Shown: positions 30,749 to 39,454 of the stretch, one piece after another
Layout of the letters: every line of letters starts with the position of its first letter
Position numbering within the stretch: the first letter of the stretch is position 1
Assembly: GCA_964457585.1 (NCBI GenBank)
Contig: CAYWFU010000020.1
Span: forward strand, 1 to 42,201
DNA length: 42,201 nt
Reading direction: 5' to 3'
Origin: CAYWFU01 sp964457585
Lineage (GTDB): Bacteria; JACRDZ01
Made by a program: the position numbers and the translations under genes
The notes under the pieces: model-generated
Database searches by the model: none
What the model was told of the DNA's origin: nothing
What the model saw: only the letters and a program-made list of their open reading frames with translations

Positions 30749-33700
30749 CTAATTCCCTTCCACAATCTTTATTTCTTCCTCCGTCAATCCATATAATTCA
30801 TACACCATCTGGTCAATCTGGTGTTCGTAGTTATGGACTTTGGTTTGTTTGGTGGAATTATCAGGATAATCGGCGTCTTTGGTAATGGGAAGAATTTTGT
30901 CGACGAGATTAATAAACGGCTGTTGTTCTGGTGAAGATATTTCTTTTATTGGAATATTTTTCAAATACATAACTTTATATATAAAAAATCCACCTGCTTT
31001 TGGAACAGTAGTTTTCTTATAAACCCATTCGATTAATTTAGAATTTAGAAGTGCTAAAAGATATTTTAAGTGAATTTTATTTTCGTATTTATCGTTTACT
31101 CTAATACCACAAACAGTATCTCCATAATAAGTATTTTCTGGTGCGATTGAAAATCTATTTCGGTCGGATAACTCAGGTGTAATGATTTTGGAAAATGTAA
31201 AATTTGAAATATTTCTCTGATTCCATAACTCATACCATTTTTTACTCGAATCTATAAAATATTTTCTTGATTTAATTAACTCTATATTTTCATTTAAATA
31301 AGACAAAAATTTAGGACATTTTTTCCTGAGATGTTCTTCGTCTTGCGGAACTGTTTTATTATTAATTAATTTATAGGGATAAAAAACATATTCAGAATTG
31401 GATTTTAGATAATATTTATCTATTTCTCTTCCTCTTAAACATGGAAGAAAATAAGTTGATTCAAATTTATTTAGAGATAAATCTTCTTCTGATTTTAAAT
31501 ATAATTCATTCAATCCGGTAACTATGCCTTCGGATATTATTGAAATTTCTTTTAATTTTATATTATTACTAATTTTATTAATGATTTGACTGGCTTCAGA
31601 GTCTCTGAAACTCCAGGGTAATTCAGTAAGTTGTTTTTGAATTATTTCTATTGAATCATTTGAAAAATTTGTTCTAAATTTTAATTTATTATTTTGTGAT
31701 ATGCCCCTTTTAAAAGAAAAAATCCCTGTATAATTTGTTGCTTCATTAAATATTTGAGTATGTTCAAAATCAATTAATTCATATAATTGCGTATTTGCAA
31801 GTAAAAATTTTCTTATATTATTTCCATAGTCTCTTTTCGTAAAAGCAGTTGGGCAAATAAATATAAAAAAACCATTTTGATTTAAAAGATAAAAACCTTT
31901 TTCAATAAAAAGAATATAAAAATCATACTTCCCTTTGGCAGATTCATATAAATCCATCAAAAGTTTTTTTTGTGATTTTTCTATTTTATGGAAACCTTGA
32001 TATGGCGGATTCCCTATCACCACATCAAAACCATCCTTCACCCCAAACATCCATTCCATATCAAACCAAGCACACGCTTCATCAGAAAATGGATTCCACT
32101 GCGAAAGTTTCAACGTCTGAGAATCTTTTCCTCCCCAACTCAAGCTATATTTAAACATACGGCTTTGTGTTTCTATGAATTCTTTTTCGATCCTTTTTTT
32201 CTCACTACCCCAGCTTCTTAAATATTCATTTCTTAAATTTTTCAATAAAACAATATCATCATCTGATTCAAAAAATGATTGCTGTTCATTATTTTTCGGC
32301 AAGCCAATCAAACTATTCGTGCATACAAATTTAAATTCAAGATTCGGCAGAGGCTCAATACCCCGATTCTCTTTCGCGTCATCAACTTTTTCATCAACGA
32401 TTAACGAAAGAAAAAATCTGAGTTTTGATATTTCAATTGCTATTGGCTGAATATCAACACCATAAATCGCATTTTGAATAATACCAATTTTGTGTATATA
32501 GTTTACATTTTCACCAATAAATTTTTCTTTAGTCTTTTTTCGCATATCAATGTTTTCAATTTTCGATATTTGTTTGCTTAACCATTCTTTTGATTCCGGA
32601 TCAACTTTTTGAAGAACAAGAAGCATCTTTTGCAATATACCCATTGGGAATGCACCGCTTCCGCATGCTGGATCAATAATTTTTATTGTATCAAGAGCGT
32701 TTATTATTTCATTCTTTTCATTATCTTTTAAATCAACCGCTTCTTTTTCATAAGCAAGGAGGTCTATAATCTTTTTTTCTTCAATTTTTGTTTTTGCAAG
32801 CAGATATTCTTTTAAACTCTGGTCAACCATATATTCAACTATAGGACGCGGAGTATAATAACTGCCGGTTGCTTTACGCGCTGTCTCTCCAGTGTCGGGG
32901 TTTATCTCAGCCAGAAGGTTTTCAAATATTCTGCCAAGCATTTCAGGATCAATTGAAAGCTCTACGTCAATTGATGTATTTTCATCTATTGTAAAATTGT
33001 ATATTTCAAATTCCTGAAATAACTTAAAAAACCACTCATCTGGAATTTTAAGTGTATTAATATGTTTTGATATTTCCATTAGCCCTGGTTCATAAAAATC
33101 ATGATTGTGCGGTGAAAACAAACCGCCATTTAAAAATGGGATATTTTTCCAGAGCTCAGTTTGAAATTGTTTTTTACGTTCAGAAACAGGCGTATTTAAA
33201 GCTTGAAAAAATAAAGGCTCAAGAATATTGTGATAATAATTTTTATTATTTTGCACGGAAGCTGACGAAACAAGCTCATCAGGCAAAAGAGAAATTCCAG
33301 CATCCAAATGTTTCTTTTTCAAAAACCAGCAGAATACAAGCCTGCCGATAAGGCGAACAGCAAATTCTTTTCTTACTTTTTCATCATTTGTAGAAGGTAA
33401 AAAAAGCACTGGGTTTTCATCGAATTTCTGTCTGCCAATTGTGCGTTTACCTCCTGCAAGATAGGTGAAAGCAAGAGCAATTTTTGTATAAAAATCTTTA
33501 TTAACAACTTCTATCGAGAACCTGTTTTTCAAATCATCAAAATCTTTAACCCGTCCTTTTTTAACAAGATATTCTTCAGGTGTATGAGTTTTTGTATCAG
33601 GTCCAAGATAGAATGAATATCTTTTCGGATTTGAATATTCTTTTGTTACGCGCTTTCCTTCTTCCCATTTAAGATCAACTGTTACAAGTGAAAAACGAAA

Positions 33701-34024
33701 ATTATCTTGTTTTTTGGAAGTAAAAAAAATAAGAGCTCTTGATTTGCCATATTGCGAAAGAAGCCTGAATGCATCTCGTGATATTGAAACACGCGGATCA
33801 TTTTCTGATTTATGATGTAATTCGTAAATTGTTAAATCAAGAGAAGGAACATTGCCTATTTTACAAGAGCTTTGAATGTGTTCTGTACGGTAATTTAAAT
33901 CTTCATCTGTATCCTCAAAATCTTCCGGAAGCAATGAGGTTTTTAGAAATTTTAAATATTCTGATCTTTTGTATGGAGACTGGAAATCAATTGACTTCAT
34001 AATATTTTTCAAATGAATTATCAT
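30749..34024 (-). CDS. Eco57I-like adenine-specific DNA methyltransferase with specificity tail
   Basis: A 1091-residue N6-adenine methyltransferase. The N-terminal ~370 residues are a helical/alpha-beta region without a clear PD-(D/E)XK motif. The block LGRIFENLLAE with TGSYYTPRPIVEYMV precedes SAM motif I DPACGSGAFP (451-460) and catalytic NPPY (672-675, in VVIGNPPYQGF). The rest is a target-recognition region ending in the tail KAGGFFIYKVMYLKN ... HQIDQMVYELYGLTEEEI, which also exists as two detached copies nearby. The layout resembles type IIG/BREX-PglX-like enzymes, but nuclease function may come from the PLD-helicase gene. The start overlaps the nucleotidyltransferase stop (TAATG); a second Met at residue 9 is also possible. 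Confidence 0.9.
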   Translation of the reverse strand: MIIHLKNIMKSIDFQSPYKRSEYLKFLKTSLLPEDFEDTDEDLNYRTEHIQSSCKIGNVPSLDLTIYELHHKSENDPRVSISRDAFRLLSQYGKSRALIFFTSKKQDNFRFSLVTVDLKWEEGKRVTKEYSNPKRYSFYLGPDTKTHTPEEYLVKKGRVKDFDDLKNRFSIEVVNKDFYTKIALAFTYLAGGKRTIGRQKFDENPVLFLPSTNDEKVRKEFAVRLIGRLVFCWFLKKKHLDAGISLLPDELVSSASVQNNKNYYHNILEPLFFQALNTPVSERKKQFQTELWKNIPFLNGGLFSPHNHDFYEPGLMEISKHINTLKIPDEWFFKLFQEFEIYNFTIDENTSIDVELSIDPEMLGRIFENLLAEINPDTGETARKATGSYYTPRPIVEYMVDQSLKEYLLAKTKIEEKKIIDLLAYEKEAVDLKDNEKNEIINALDTIKIIDPACGSGAFPMGILQKMLLVLQKVDPESKEWLSKQISKIENIDMRKKTKEKFIGENVNYIHKIGIIQNAIYGVDIQPIAIEISKLRFFLSLIVDEKVDDAKENRGIEPLPNLEFKFVCTNSLIGLPKNNEQQSFFESDDDIVLLKNLRNEYLRSWGSEKKRIEKEFIETQSRMFKYSLSWGGKDSQTLKLSQWNPFSDEACAWFDMEWMFGVKDGFDVVIGNPPYQGFHKIEKSQKKLLMDLYESAKGKYDFYILFIEKGFYLLNQNGFFIFICPTAFTKRDYGNNIRKFLLANTQLYELIDFEHTQIFNEATNYTGIFSFKRGISQNNKLKFRTNFSNDSIEIIQKQLTELPWSFRDSEASQIINKISNNIKLKEISIISEGIVTGLNELYLKSEEDLSLNKFESTYFLPCLRGREIDKYYLKSNSEYVFYPYKLINNKTVPQDEEHLRKKCPKFLSYLNENIELIKSRKYFIDSSKKWYELWNQRNISNFTFSKIITPELSDRNRFSIAPENTYYGDTVCGIRVNDKYENKIHLKYLLALLNSKLIEWVYKKTTVPKAGGFFIYKVMYLKNIPIKEISSPEQQPFINLVDKILPITKDADYPDNSTKQTKVHNYEHQIDQMVYELYGLTEEEIKIVEGN

Positions 34025-34338
34025 TAAGCAGCATAGTATAATTTACCTTTTTTACTTATTTCATCGAATAATTGCCAACCCTCTTTTATTTTTTTTAGGT
34101 ATTCATCTTCTGTATATAATAATATATCTATCGAATAATCCTTTGAAATAATTTCTTTTTTAATATTAATAATTTCTTGTAATCTATTTTTTACATTATT
34201 TTTTATAATAAGAATATCTAAATCACTATTTTCTAATGGTTTTCCATAAGCATAACTACCAAAGATATATATTTTATCAGGATTAGATATTAGTTTAATT
34301 TTTTCTATAATATAATTTATTTTCTCTTCATTTAGCAT
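34024..34338 (-). CDS. MNT-type minimal nucleotidyltransferase
   Basis: A 104-residue nucleotidyltransferase-fold protein. The signature GSYAYGKPLENSDLDILII holds the Gly-Ser and the catalytic DxD; a third acidic residue is plausible in YSIDILLY. Stand-alone proteins of this size (MntA-like) usually pair with a HEPN RNase and inactivate it by AMPylation, but no HEPN gene is adjacent. Instead it is coupled to the methyltransferase: its TAA overlaps that ATG by one base. GAGAGGAAAT precedes its own start. It may be an orphaned antitoxin or may modify a component of the restriction-like module. Confidence 0.85.
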   Translation of the reverse strand: MLNEEKINYIIEKIKLISNPDKIYIFGSYAYGKPLENSDLDILIIKNNVKNRLQEIINIKKEIISKDYSIDILLYTEDEYLKKIKEGWQLFDEISKKGKLYYAA

Positions 34339-34397
34339 AATAAATTTCCTCTCTAGCTAAAACTCTACCCATAGGGATTTTTCAAGTTCTTATTTTA

Positions 34398-34811
34398 TCA
34401 TATATTAAGTAAATTATTTAATTTAATACCAGTTTTATTTTTATAAACTTTATAATCCGAATCGATTGTAAGTATATTTTTAATATTAATACTTTCAGAA
34501 ACAACTAATAAGGAACCATCTGCAATATCCATTGGTAAATCTGAATATTTTTGAACCAACTCTATCAATCTGTCTATATGTTCATCAGTTAGATCAAAAA
34601 TTTGGACACCTCTTCTTTTAATCCATATAAGGTAATCAACTTGAACTTTTGAATTAAAATCAAGCATATACATCACTTCGGTAATAACCGGCCATGTAGT
34701 TATTAAATGCCCTTTATATTCCTTTAAAAAATATACAATATTTTCATGATACCTGTCATCTTTATCAAAAAGGGCAATCATTGGGCCTGCATCAATGAGA
34801 GTGTTTTGCAC
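34398..34811 (-). CDS. PIN-domain toxin (VapC-like)
   Basis: A 137-residue PIN nuclease with a complete acidic set: D7 in LIDAGPMIALFD, E45 in VITEVMYML, D95 and D98 in DIADGSLL, D117 in TIDSDY. It starts with GTG (34811) inside the end of the upstream ribbon-helix-helix gene, overlapping it by 20 bases, with AAGGGGAAG just upstream. This is the normal antitoxin-toxin coupling. It sits between the PLD-helicase and the nucleotidyltransferase/methyltransferase genes, all on the same strand, so it may stabilise the defence locus or act as a back-up if the module fails. Confidence 0.9.
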   Translation of the reverse strand: MQNTLIDAGPMIALFDKDDRYHENIVYFLKEYKGHLITTWPVITEVMYMLDFNSKVQVDYLIWIKRRGVQIFDLTDEHIDRLIELVQKYSDLPMDIADGSLLVVSESINIKNILTIDSDYKVYKNKTGIKLNNLLNI

Positions 34812-35040
34812 TTAGCTTCCCCTTTAATATATTTTTATAATCCTTTGATAAATTTCCTTTTTTACTTCCGTATTTTCCAAACAAATCTTTACCAATCTCA
34901 TAAGATAAAGCTGTTTGATAATAATTTTCAAAATACACAGCTAATGCCTCTTTTATTACATCCGATTTAGTTTTATTTTCTATTTCAGCAATATTTTCAA
35001 GTTTTTCTTGATAGTCTACCGGTAATCTTATTGAGCTCAT
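34792..35040 (-). CDS. Ribbon-helix-helix antitoxin
   Basis: An 82-residue protein with a ribbon-helix-helix N-terminus: SSIRLPVDYQEKLENIAE, then NKTKSDVIKEALAVYFENY. The C-terminal half is basic and likely binds the toxin. I start it at 35040, where GGGGGAAA lies six bases upstream, rather than 14 codons earlier. It overlaps the PIN toxin start, forming a VapBC-type pair, and should repress their promoter. Confidence 0.88.
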   Translation of the reverse strand: MSSIRLPVDYQEKLENIAEIENKTKSDVIKEALAVYFENYYQTALSYEIGKDLFGKYGSKKGNLSKDYKNILKGKLSAKHSH

Positions 35041-35128
35041 AATATTTCCCCCTGTTTTGTGTTGTAATACAAAATGTAACACAAAATTATATGCATGTCA
35101 ATAATTATTTATGTTTCATTATTTATGT

Positions 35129-38100
35129 TTAATCCAGTTCCTCCGATAAAATAAGCGATTCCTTACCTTCTTCTATTAAATTTTCTCTTTCAATTATATT
35201 TAACAAATAAGAATGAGGAACTTCTTTTTTAAGTTCTTCAAAATCTTCTTTAAGATTTTCAATGCTTATTGCGCGGATGAGTTTTGCATAACGACCGGGC
35301 AACGCATCTAATTTCGTTAATACATAATGTAGATCATCAAGATAATCTTTTTCATCAATTAATTTTGTTTTTAAAACTTCGACTTTTAAAATTGCATCCT
35401 TCTTCCCTTTATCCAGCGCAACTTCTTTTTTTTGCGAGAAGAGAGTCTCGCATATATTTTTATAAATTTTATCAAAATATTTTGAGGTTTTTTCAGCAGA
35501 TTCGTTTATATCAGCTTCAAAAATTTTAAGAGCGTCAATCAATGTCAAAGCATGAGATTCTTTATGTTCATCCGCAAACTTAAATGCAAATTCCTCTCCT
35601 TTTTTACCAAACACAACAACACCCTTTTTTGACCGTCCTATAGTTCTTTGTATACGGCATCTTTTAGGAAGATTCATTGCTTCATCAATAAGCTCCGGAT
35701 TTGTATTACGCAAATTACGGATAAAATTTTCATATTCAGCATCAGGTGAAATTTCTTCTTGAGAGCTTATAGTATCTTTAAACTGTTTTGCAAAGTATGA
35801 TTCGAGTTCTTCATCTTTGGTTAAAACTTTGGTATCCTCTCCAAACAGTGCATGGATCATTGCAATTTTAAGGGTTGATACTTGCTTTATGCGGGTTTCG
35901 CGTTCACCTGTTGCAGTTGGGAAAAAGTTGTAAATAAAAAGTTCATCAAAGACTTTTTTATTTATGCGGTTAATACGTCCAACACGCTGTATAACTCGTG
36001 TTGGGTTATAAGGTATATCATAATTAAATATGATTCCTGCTCTATGCAAATTAAATCCTTCAGAAATTGCATCTGTTGCAATTAAAACATCATAATCATT
36101 TTTTTGTATTTTACTTGAAGCATCAAAATTTTCTTTTATAATTGCTTTGTTGGCTAAAGAAGCGTCTTTGGCGGAATATTTAAAAACACGTAAAGAATTT
36201 TTAAGATTCTTCCATAAATTATCAGCAGTATCGGAAAACTCAGTAAAAACGACTATTTTCCTTTGCGGATTTTCATTTAATTTTTTTTCAATTACTTCTT
36301 TAAAATGATTCAATTTTGGATCTTTTGGAAACCCATTTCCAAACCATTTGTTTTGAATATCTTTAAGTACAGCAATATCTTTTTTTACATCATCAATGAA
36401 CTGTTTTTTTATTTCTTTTGCGTCAATACACCACAATCCTTTTTCCTCATAATTTTTAAGTTTTTCATCAATACGTACTTCTTGAAGTTCTTCATCTAAA
36501 TCATCTCCAGTAGCCTCAAGCAAAGAATCAATATCAGGAAGCTTGCCTTTTTTGTATATAGGAACTTTGCCAAGTTTTTCATACCATTGGCATATAATTT
36601 CTGATTGATGAATTAATGCATCTATAGTAGTATGAAACGCATAAATAGAGCTTTCAAAGCGCCTGACCAATAATCTTTTTATAAATTTAGCAAGGTTTAC
36701 CTGAGTTTGTTTTAAAAGATTTTCATCAACTCCCATTTCTTTTGCTATACGTTTTTTGTATTTTTCAATATTTTTAATATAACTGGTCGGCATATATCTA
36801 GCGCCGATAAATCCTTCATTTTCATCTTCTGGAGCAATAATTTCCAGAGTATTTTCATACAATTCACTTAAGTCATTAAGTTTATATTCGAGCATTTCAG
36901 GCTCATTGACTTTCGGAAATGATATTTTCTGTTTTAATAGATCATCTCTATATTCTTTGATTGCTTCAAGATCAAGCCGAGACCGTCTAATTACAAGAGG
37001 ATAAAGCATATCTCGTATTTCATTTGCAGTTTTTTTAATTCTTGCTTTAATAGCCAAATTACTTTCTTTATTGGTAGATTGGATTTTTTTAATCTCCTGA
37101 TATTCAGCAATAAGTTTTTTAAATTGATAGGATAAATTATCAACTGTCTGCAAAGTAGAACGCGCTGGAAGTTGAAATAACTTTACCATTGAAAAAATAT
37201 CCTGAGGTTTATTGTTAAAAGGAGTTGCAGTTAAAAGAACAATTTTATTTTTTTGACAAAGTTTATGAAGATTCGCATAGTCAGAAGTAAGTTCATTTCG
37301 GTATTTATGAGCTTCATCAACAATAATTAGTTTTTGCTCATTATCGCTATTTTCATTCAGAGCGTTTTCTATCCTTCCGCTGGAGTATACTTTTGCGTTA
37401 AATTCAAAATCATAACGATAATCTTCCCATTGATTTACAAGATGAGGCGGCGCGATTACAATTGTTTTAAAATTAAGATTATGGGCTATTGCGGATGTAA
37501 TAATGCTTTTACCAAGCCCTACAACATCAGCAACAATAACACCATTATGGCGGTTTATAACATCGATTGCCCTTCTTACAGCATCAATCTGATATTTAAG
37601 ATTAATATATTTTCCTCTGGTAATTTCAGAATGAAACCTGATGAAACCAGCACCCTTATCGGAAAAATATTCTTCGAGCACACGAACATATAGTAAAAAT
37701 GGTTTTGGTAATTTATCAATCCAAATTTTTTCAACAACATTGTGCAGAAAATCACGAATATTCTTCTTATCGACAATTAAAACTGCTTCATCCCAGAGTT
37801 CTTTAAATATTTTATACGCTTCATTATAGTTAGAGACTTCTCGTGAAATAACATTTATTTCAAATCTTCCACACAGACCGGAATGAGACAGGTTGCTTGA
37901 ACCTGTAATTACAGTTCCAGAAAATTCTCCTCCCTGACTGTATTCATTTTTATTTTCAAATATATATAATTTTGCGTGATTGGGATTAAAGGTTTTTCTT
38001 ATTTCGAGTGTTCCGTCTTCGATTTTTGATAAGAATATTTTAAATGATTCCTGTTTTTCTTCTAAATCAAAAAAGTCTGTATCATTAAATAATTTAACAA

Positions 38101-38371
38101 GCGATTTATAATAATTTTCTCTGATCTTACCCCGGGGAATATTGATATTAGAAATAATTTCATATTCACAAATTTTATTTGATAGTTCGCTCTCTATTTC
38201 AAGTCCGACAAGTATGCTAATTTCTTTATTTTTAATATTTTTGTATATTTCATTAAAACCTGAGAAATAAAAATATCCAACAAGAAAATATAAATTTTTT
38301 GATGAAGGCAAAATATTATTTATTACATCGCCGAGCAATTTTTCTTGATTTGTAATAAATTGAGTGTTCAT
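35129..38371 (-). CDS. PLD nuclease-like domain fused to SNF2-type helicase
   Basis: A 1080-residue protein. Residues about 1-200 form a phospholipase-D-like domain with one HxK site (H132, K134 in NPNHAKLYIF) and GSSN at 157-160, as in PLD-type nucleases. A superfamily 2 SNF2-like motor follows: ADVVGLGKS (281-289), DEAH (352-355), LLTATPFNN, and in the second lobe VVFTEFSDTADNL, DVLIATDAISEGFNLH and RVIQRVGRINRI. Such PLD-helicases are found beside large adenine methyltransferases in restriction-like systems, where the PLD site would cut and the motor translocate. The start lies just after the 23-bp repeat, with a modest AGGAA upstream. It is the first gene of the minus-strand defence run. 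Confidence 0.9.
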   Translation of the reverse strand: MNTQFITNQEKLLGDVINNILPSSKNLYFLVGYFYFSGFNEIYKNIKNKEISILVGLEIESELSNKICEYEIISNINIPRGKIRENYYKSLVKLFNDTDFFDLEEKQESFKIFLSKIEDGTLEIRKTFNPNHAKLYIFENKNEYSQGGEFSGTVITGSSNLSHSGLCGRFEINVISREVSNYNEAYKIFKELWDEAVLIVDKKNIRDFLHNVVEKIWIDKLPKPFLLYVRVLEEYFSDKGAGFIRFHSEITRGKYINLKYQIDAVRRAIDVINRHNGVIVADVVGLGKSIITSAIAHNLNFKTIVIAPPHLVNQWEDYRYDFEFNAKVYSSGRIENALNENSDNEQKLIIVDEAHKYRNELTSDYANLHKLCQKNKIVLLTATPFNNKPQDIFSMVKLFQLPARSTLQTVDNLSYQFKKLIAEYQEIKKIQSTNKESNLAIKARIKKTANEIRDMLYPLVIRRSRLDLEAIKEYRDDLLKQKISFPKVNEPEMLEYKLNDLSELYENTLEIIAPEDENEGFIGARYMPTSYIKNIEKYKKRIAKEMGVDENLLKQTQVNLAKFIKRLLVRRFESSIYAFHTTIDALIHQSEIICQWYEKLGKVPIYKKGKLPDIDSLLEATGDDLDEELQEVRIDEKLKNYEEKGLWCIDAKEIKKQFIDDVKKDIAVLKDIQNKWFGNGFPKDPKLNHFKEVIEKKLNENPQRKIVVFTEFSDTADNLWKNLKNSLRVFKYSAKDASLANKAIIKENFDASSKIQKNDYDVLIATDAISEGFNLHRAGIIFNYDIPYNPTRVIQRVGRINRINKKVFDELFIYNFFPTATGERETRIKQVSTLKIAMIHALFGEDTKVLTKDEELESYFAKQFKDTISSQEEISPDAEYENFIRNLRNTNPELIDEAMNLPKRCRIQRTIGRSKKGVVVFGKKGEEFAFKFADEHKESHALTLIDALKIFEADINESAEKTSKYFDKIYKNICETLFSQKKEVALDKGKKDAILKVEVLKTKLIDEKDYLDDLHYVLTKLDALPGRYAKLIRAISIENLKEDFEELKKEVPHSYLLNIIERENLIEEGKESLILSEELD

Positions 38372-38380
38372 TATTAATTA

Positions 38381-38403
38381 TTCCTATCAGAGACAGAAGA
38401 TAC
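38381..38403 (-). repeat. 23-bp dispersed repeat, second copy
   Basis: TTCCTATCAGAGACAGAAGA plus TAC is the exact reverse complement of 3883-3905 inside the 213-bp element downstream of HU. It sits 10 bp upstream of the PLD-helicase start codon and supplies the only Shine-Dalgarno-like AGGAA there. Confidence 0.8.
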
Positions 38404-38425
38404 ATGGTCTGTCCAATAAAAAACA

Positions 38426-38551
38426 TTAATTATTTTTTTTCGCGGTACAAATTATCCAGCTTCTGAATGTATTAGAAGTGATATTGTTGAATCCTGATAA
38501 TTCGATAAGTTTTTCCAGCTGACCTTCGGCAAAAGGGCCATGAAATGTAAA
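38426..38551 (-). pseudogene. Possible C-terminal remnant of a SAM-dependent methyltransferase
   Basis: Directly after the stop of the gene at 38552-39259, and in the same frame, come 41 codons reading HGPFAEGQLEKLIELSGFNN followed by a short strand (SWIICTA) and a stop. 'GPF.E.QL..LL..AGF..I' and a final hydrophobic strand is the usual ending of class I methyltransferases. There is no start codon with a ribosome site and no catalytic part. I take it as a gene fragment; chance similarity cannot be excluded by eye. Confidence 0.4.
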
Positions 38552-39259
38552 TTACATTTTCTCGAGATTAATATTTTTTTGGATCTCTTCTTGAACAGAT
38601 TTAATTTTTATTTGAAAACTATTATTTTGTAATGGTTCAGTATTATAATCATTTAGCAGATTATCAATTTCAATAGCAATTTGATTCCATTTTTTAAAAG
38701 TATCATTAATATTATAAGATATATTATTTTCTTTTAAAATTTTCCAGTATAAAGCTTTTTCATACATTTCAATTTTATTCCAGAATTCCTCATAGTTTTC
38801 ATTTTCCTCAAATTGTTCTATTGGTGTTAATTCTATATTGCATTCAACAACATCATTAATTTCCTGAATATCTTCAAAAGGTTCTTTTTCATTTAAAATA
38901 TTCCATAATGATTCATTCTTCTTAATATCAAAATATAAGGGATGCAATACATCTATTAAAATAGAACTTAATTTTGCGGATAATAAAACACTTTTATACT
39001 CTGGTATTAAAAAGTCGCCGTATTTATCAGTAATTATTGTCATATCGTTGAAAATATAGGAAGAACCAAATAAATATCTGCCTTTTGATTGCCATTTAAC
39101 AATAATTACAGCATTATCAATGCCTTTACCGGTAACAGAATCAACAATTTTTCCTCTGAATTCAGGAGTGATAATTGTATTTTGTTTTATTATTTTTTTT
39201 ATATTTAATGCAATTAATATAAAAATAAATATTATTAATAATATTTTACTTTTTTTCAT
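38552..39259 (-). CDS. Membrane-anchored protein with carboxypeptidase-regulatory-like domain
   Basis: A 235-residue protein. Residues about 4-22 are a hydrophobic anchor or uncleaved signal (ILLIIFIFILIALNI). Residues 34-115 form a small beta-sandwich of the carboxypeptidase-regulatory-like type: RGKIVDSVTGKGIDNAVIIV and then TDKYGDFLIPEY, the usual opening and closing words. The C-terminal ~100 residues are acidic and helical and not recognised. Such domains are adhesion or stability modules in envelope proteins. The Shine-Dalgarno site is weak (GTGAG). It faces away from the MEMO-CapA gene, with a 195-bp gap. Confidence 0.65.
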   Translation of the reverse strand: MKKSKILLIIFIFILIALNIKKIIKQNTIITPEFRGKIVDSVTGKGIDNAVIIVKWQSKGRYLFGSSYIFNDMTIITDKYGDFLIPEYKSVLLSAKLSSILIDVLHPLYFDIKKNESLWNILNEKEPFEDIQEINDVVECNIELTPIEQFEENENYEEFWNKIEMYEKALYWKILKENNISYNINDTFKKWNQIAIEIDNLLNDYNTEPLQNNSFQIKIKSVQEEIQKNINLEKM

Positions 39260-39365
39260 TTTTCAACTCACATTAAATACAGACAATGAATTTAGAATTT
39301 AATTATATTTAATAATAAAATAATTGTCAAATTATTTTATTATTTTTTGTAAACAGAAAAACAAC

Positions 39366-39396
39366 TTGACGCTTTATTAATCTATATGCTAGATTA
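39366..39396 (+). promoter_or_regulatory. Promoter with overlapping 19-bp palindrome upstream of MEMO-CapA gene
   Basis: TTGACG (39366-39371), 18 bp, TAGATT (39390-39395) with an extended TGC before it. The palindrome TAATCTA-TATGC-TAGATTA (39378-39396) covers the -10 box, where a dimeric regulator would block or modulate transcription. No regulator gene is adjacent. Confidence 0.45.
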
Positions 39397-39454
39397 GATA
39401 TTGAGATATTGTTGAAATATTGTTTTTTGTTCATCCTTTTACATTTTAAAAAAT

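Noticed and set aside
26188..31030. CRISPR-like or tandem repeat array from the three methyltransferase tails
   Set aside because: The copies are ~280-bp coding segments at irregular spacing, without short repeat-spacer structure.
28952..38371. Named BREX or DISARM system
   Set aside because: The BREX core genes (PglZ, BrxC, BrxL) and the DISARM DUF1998 gene are absent; only single components are reminiscent.
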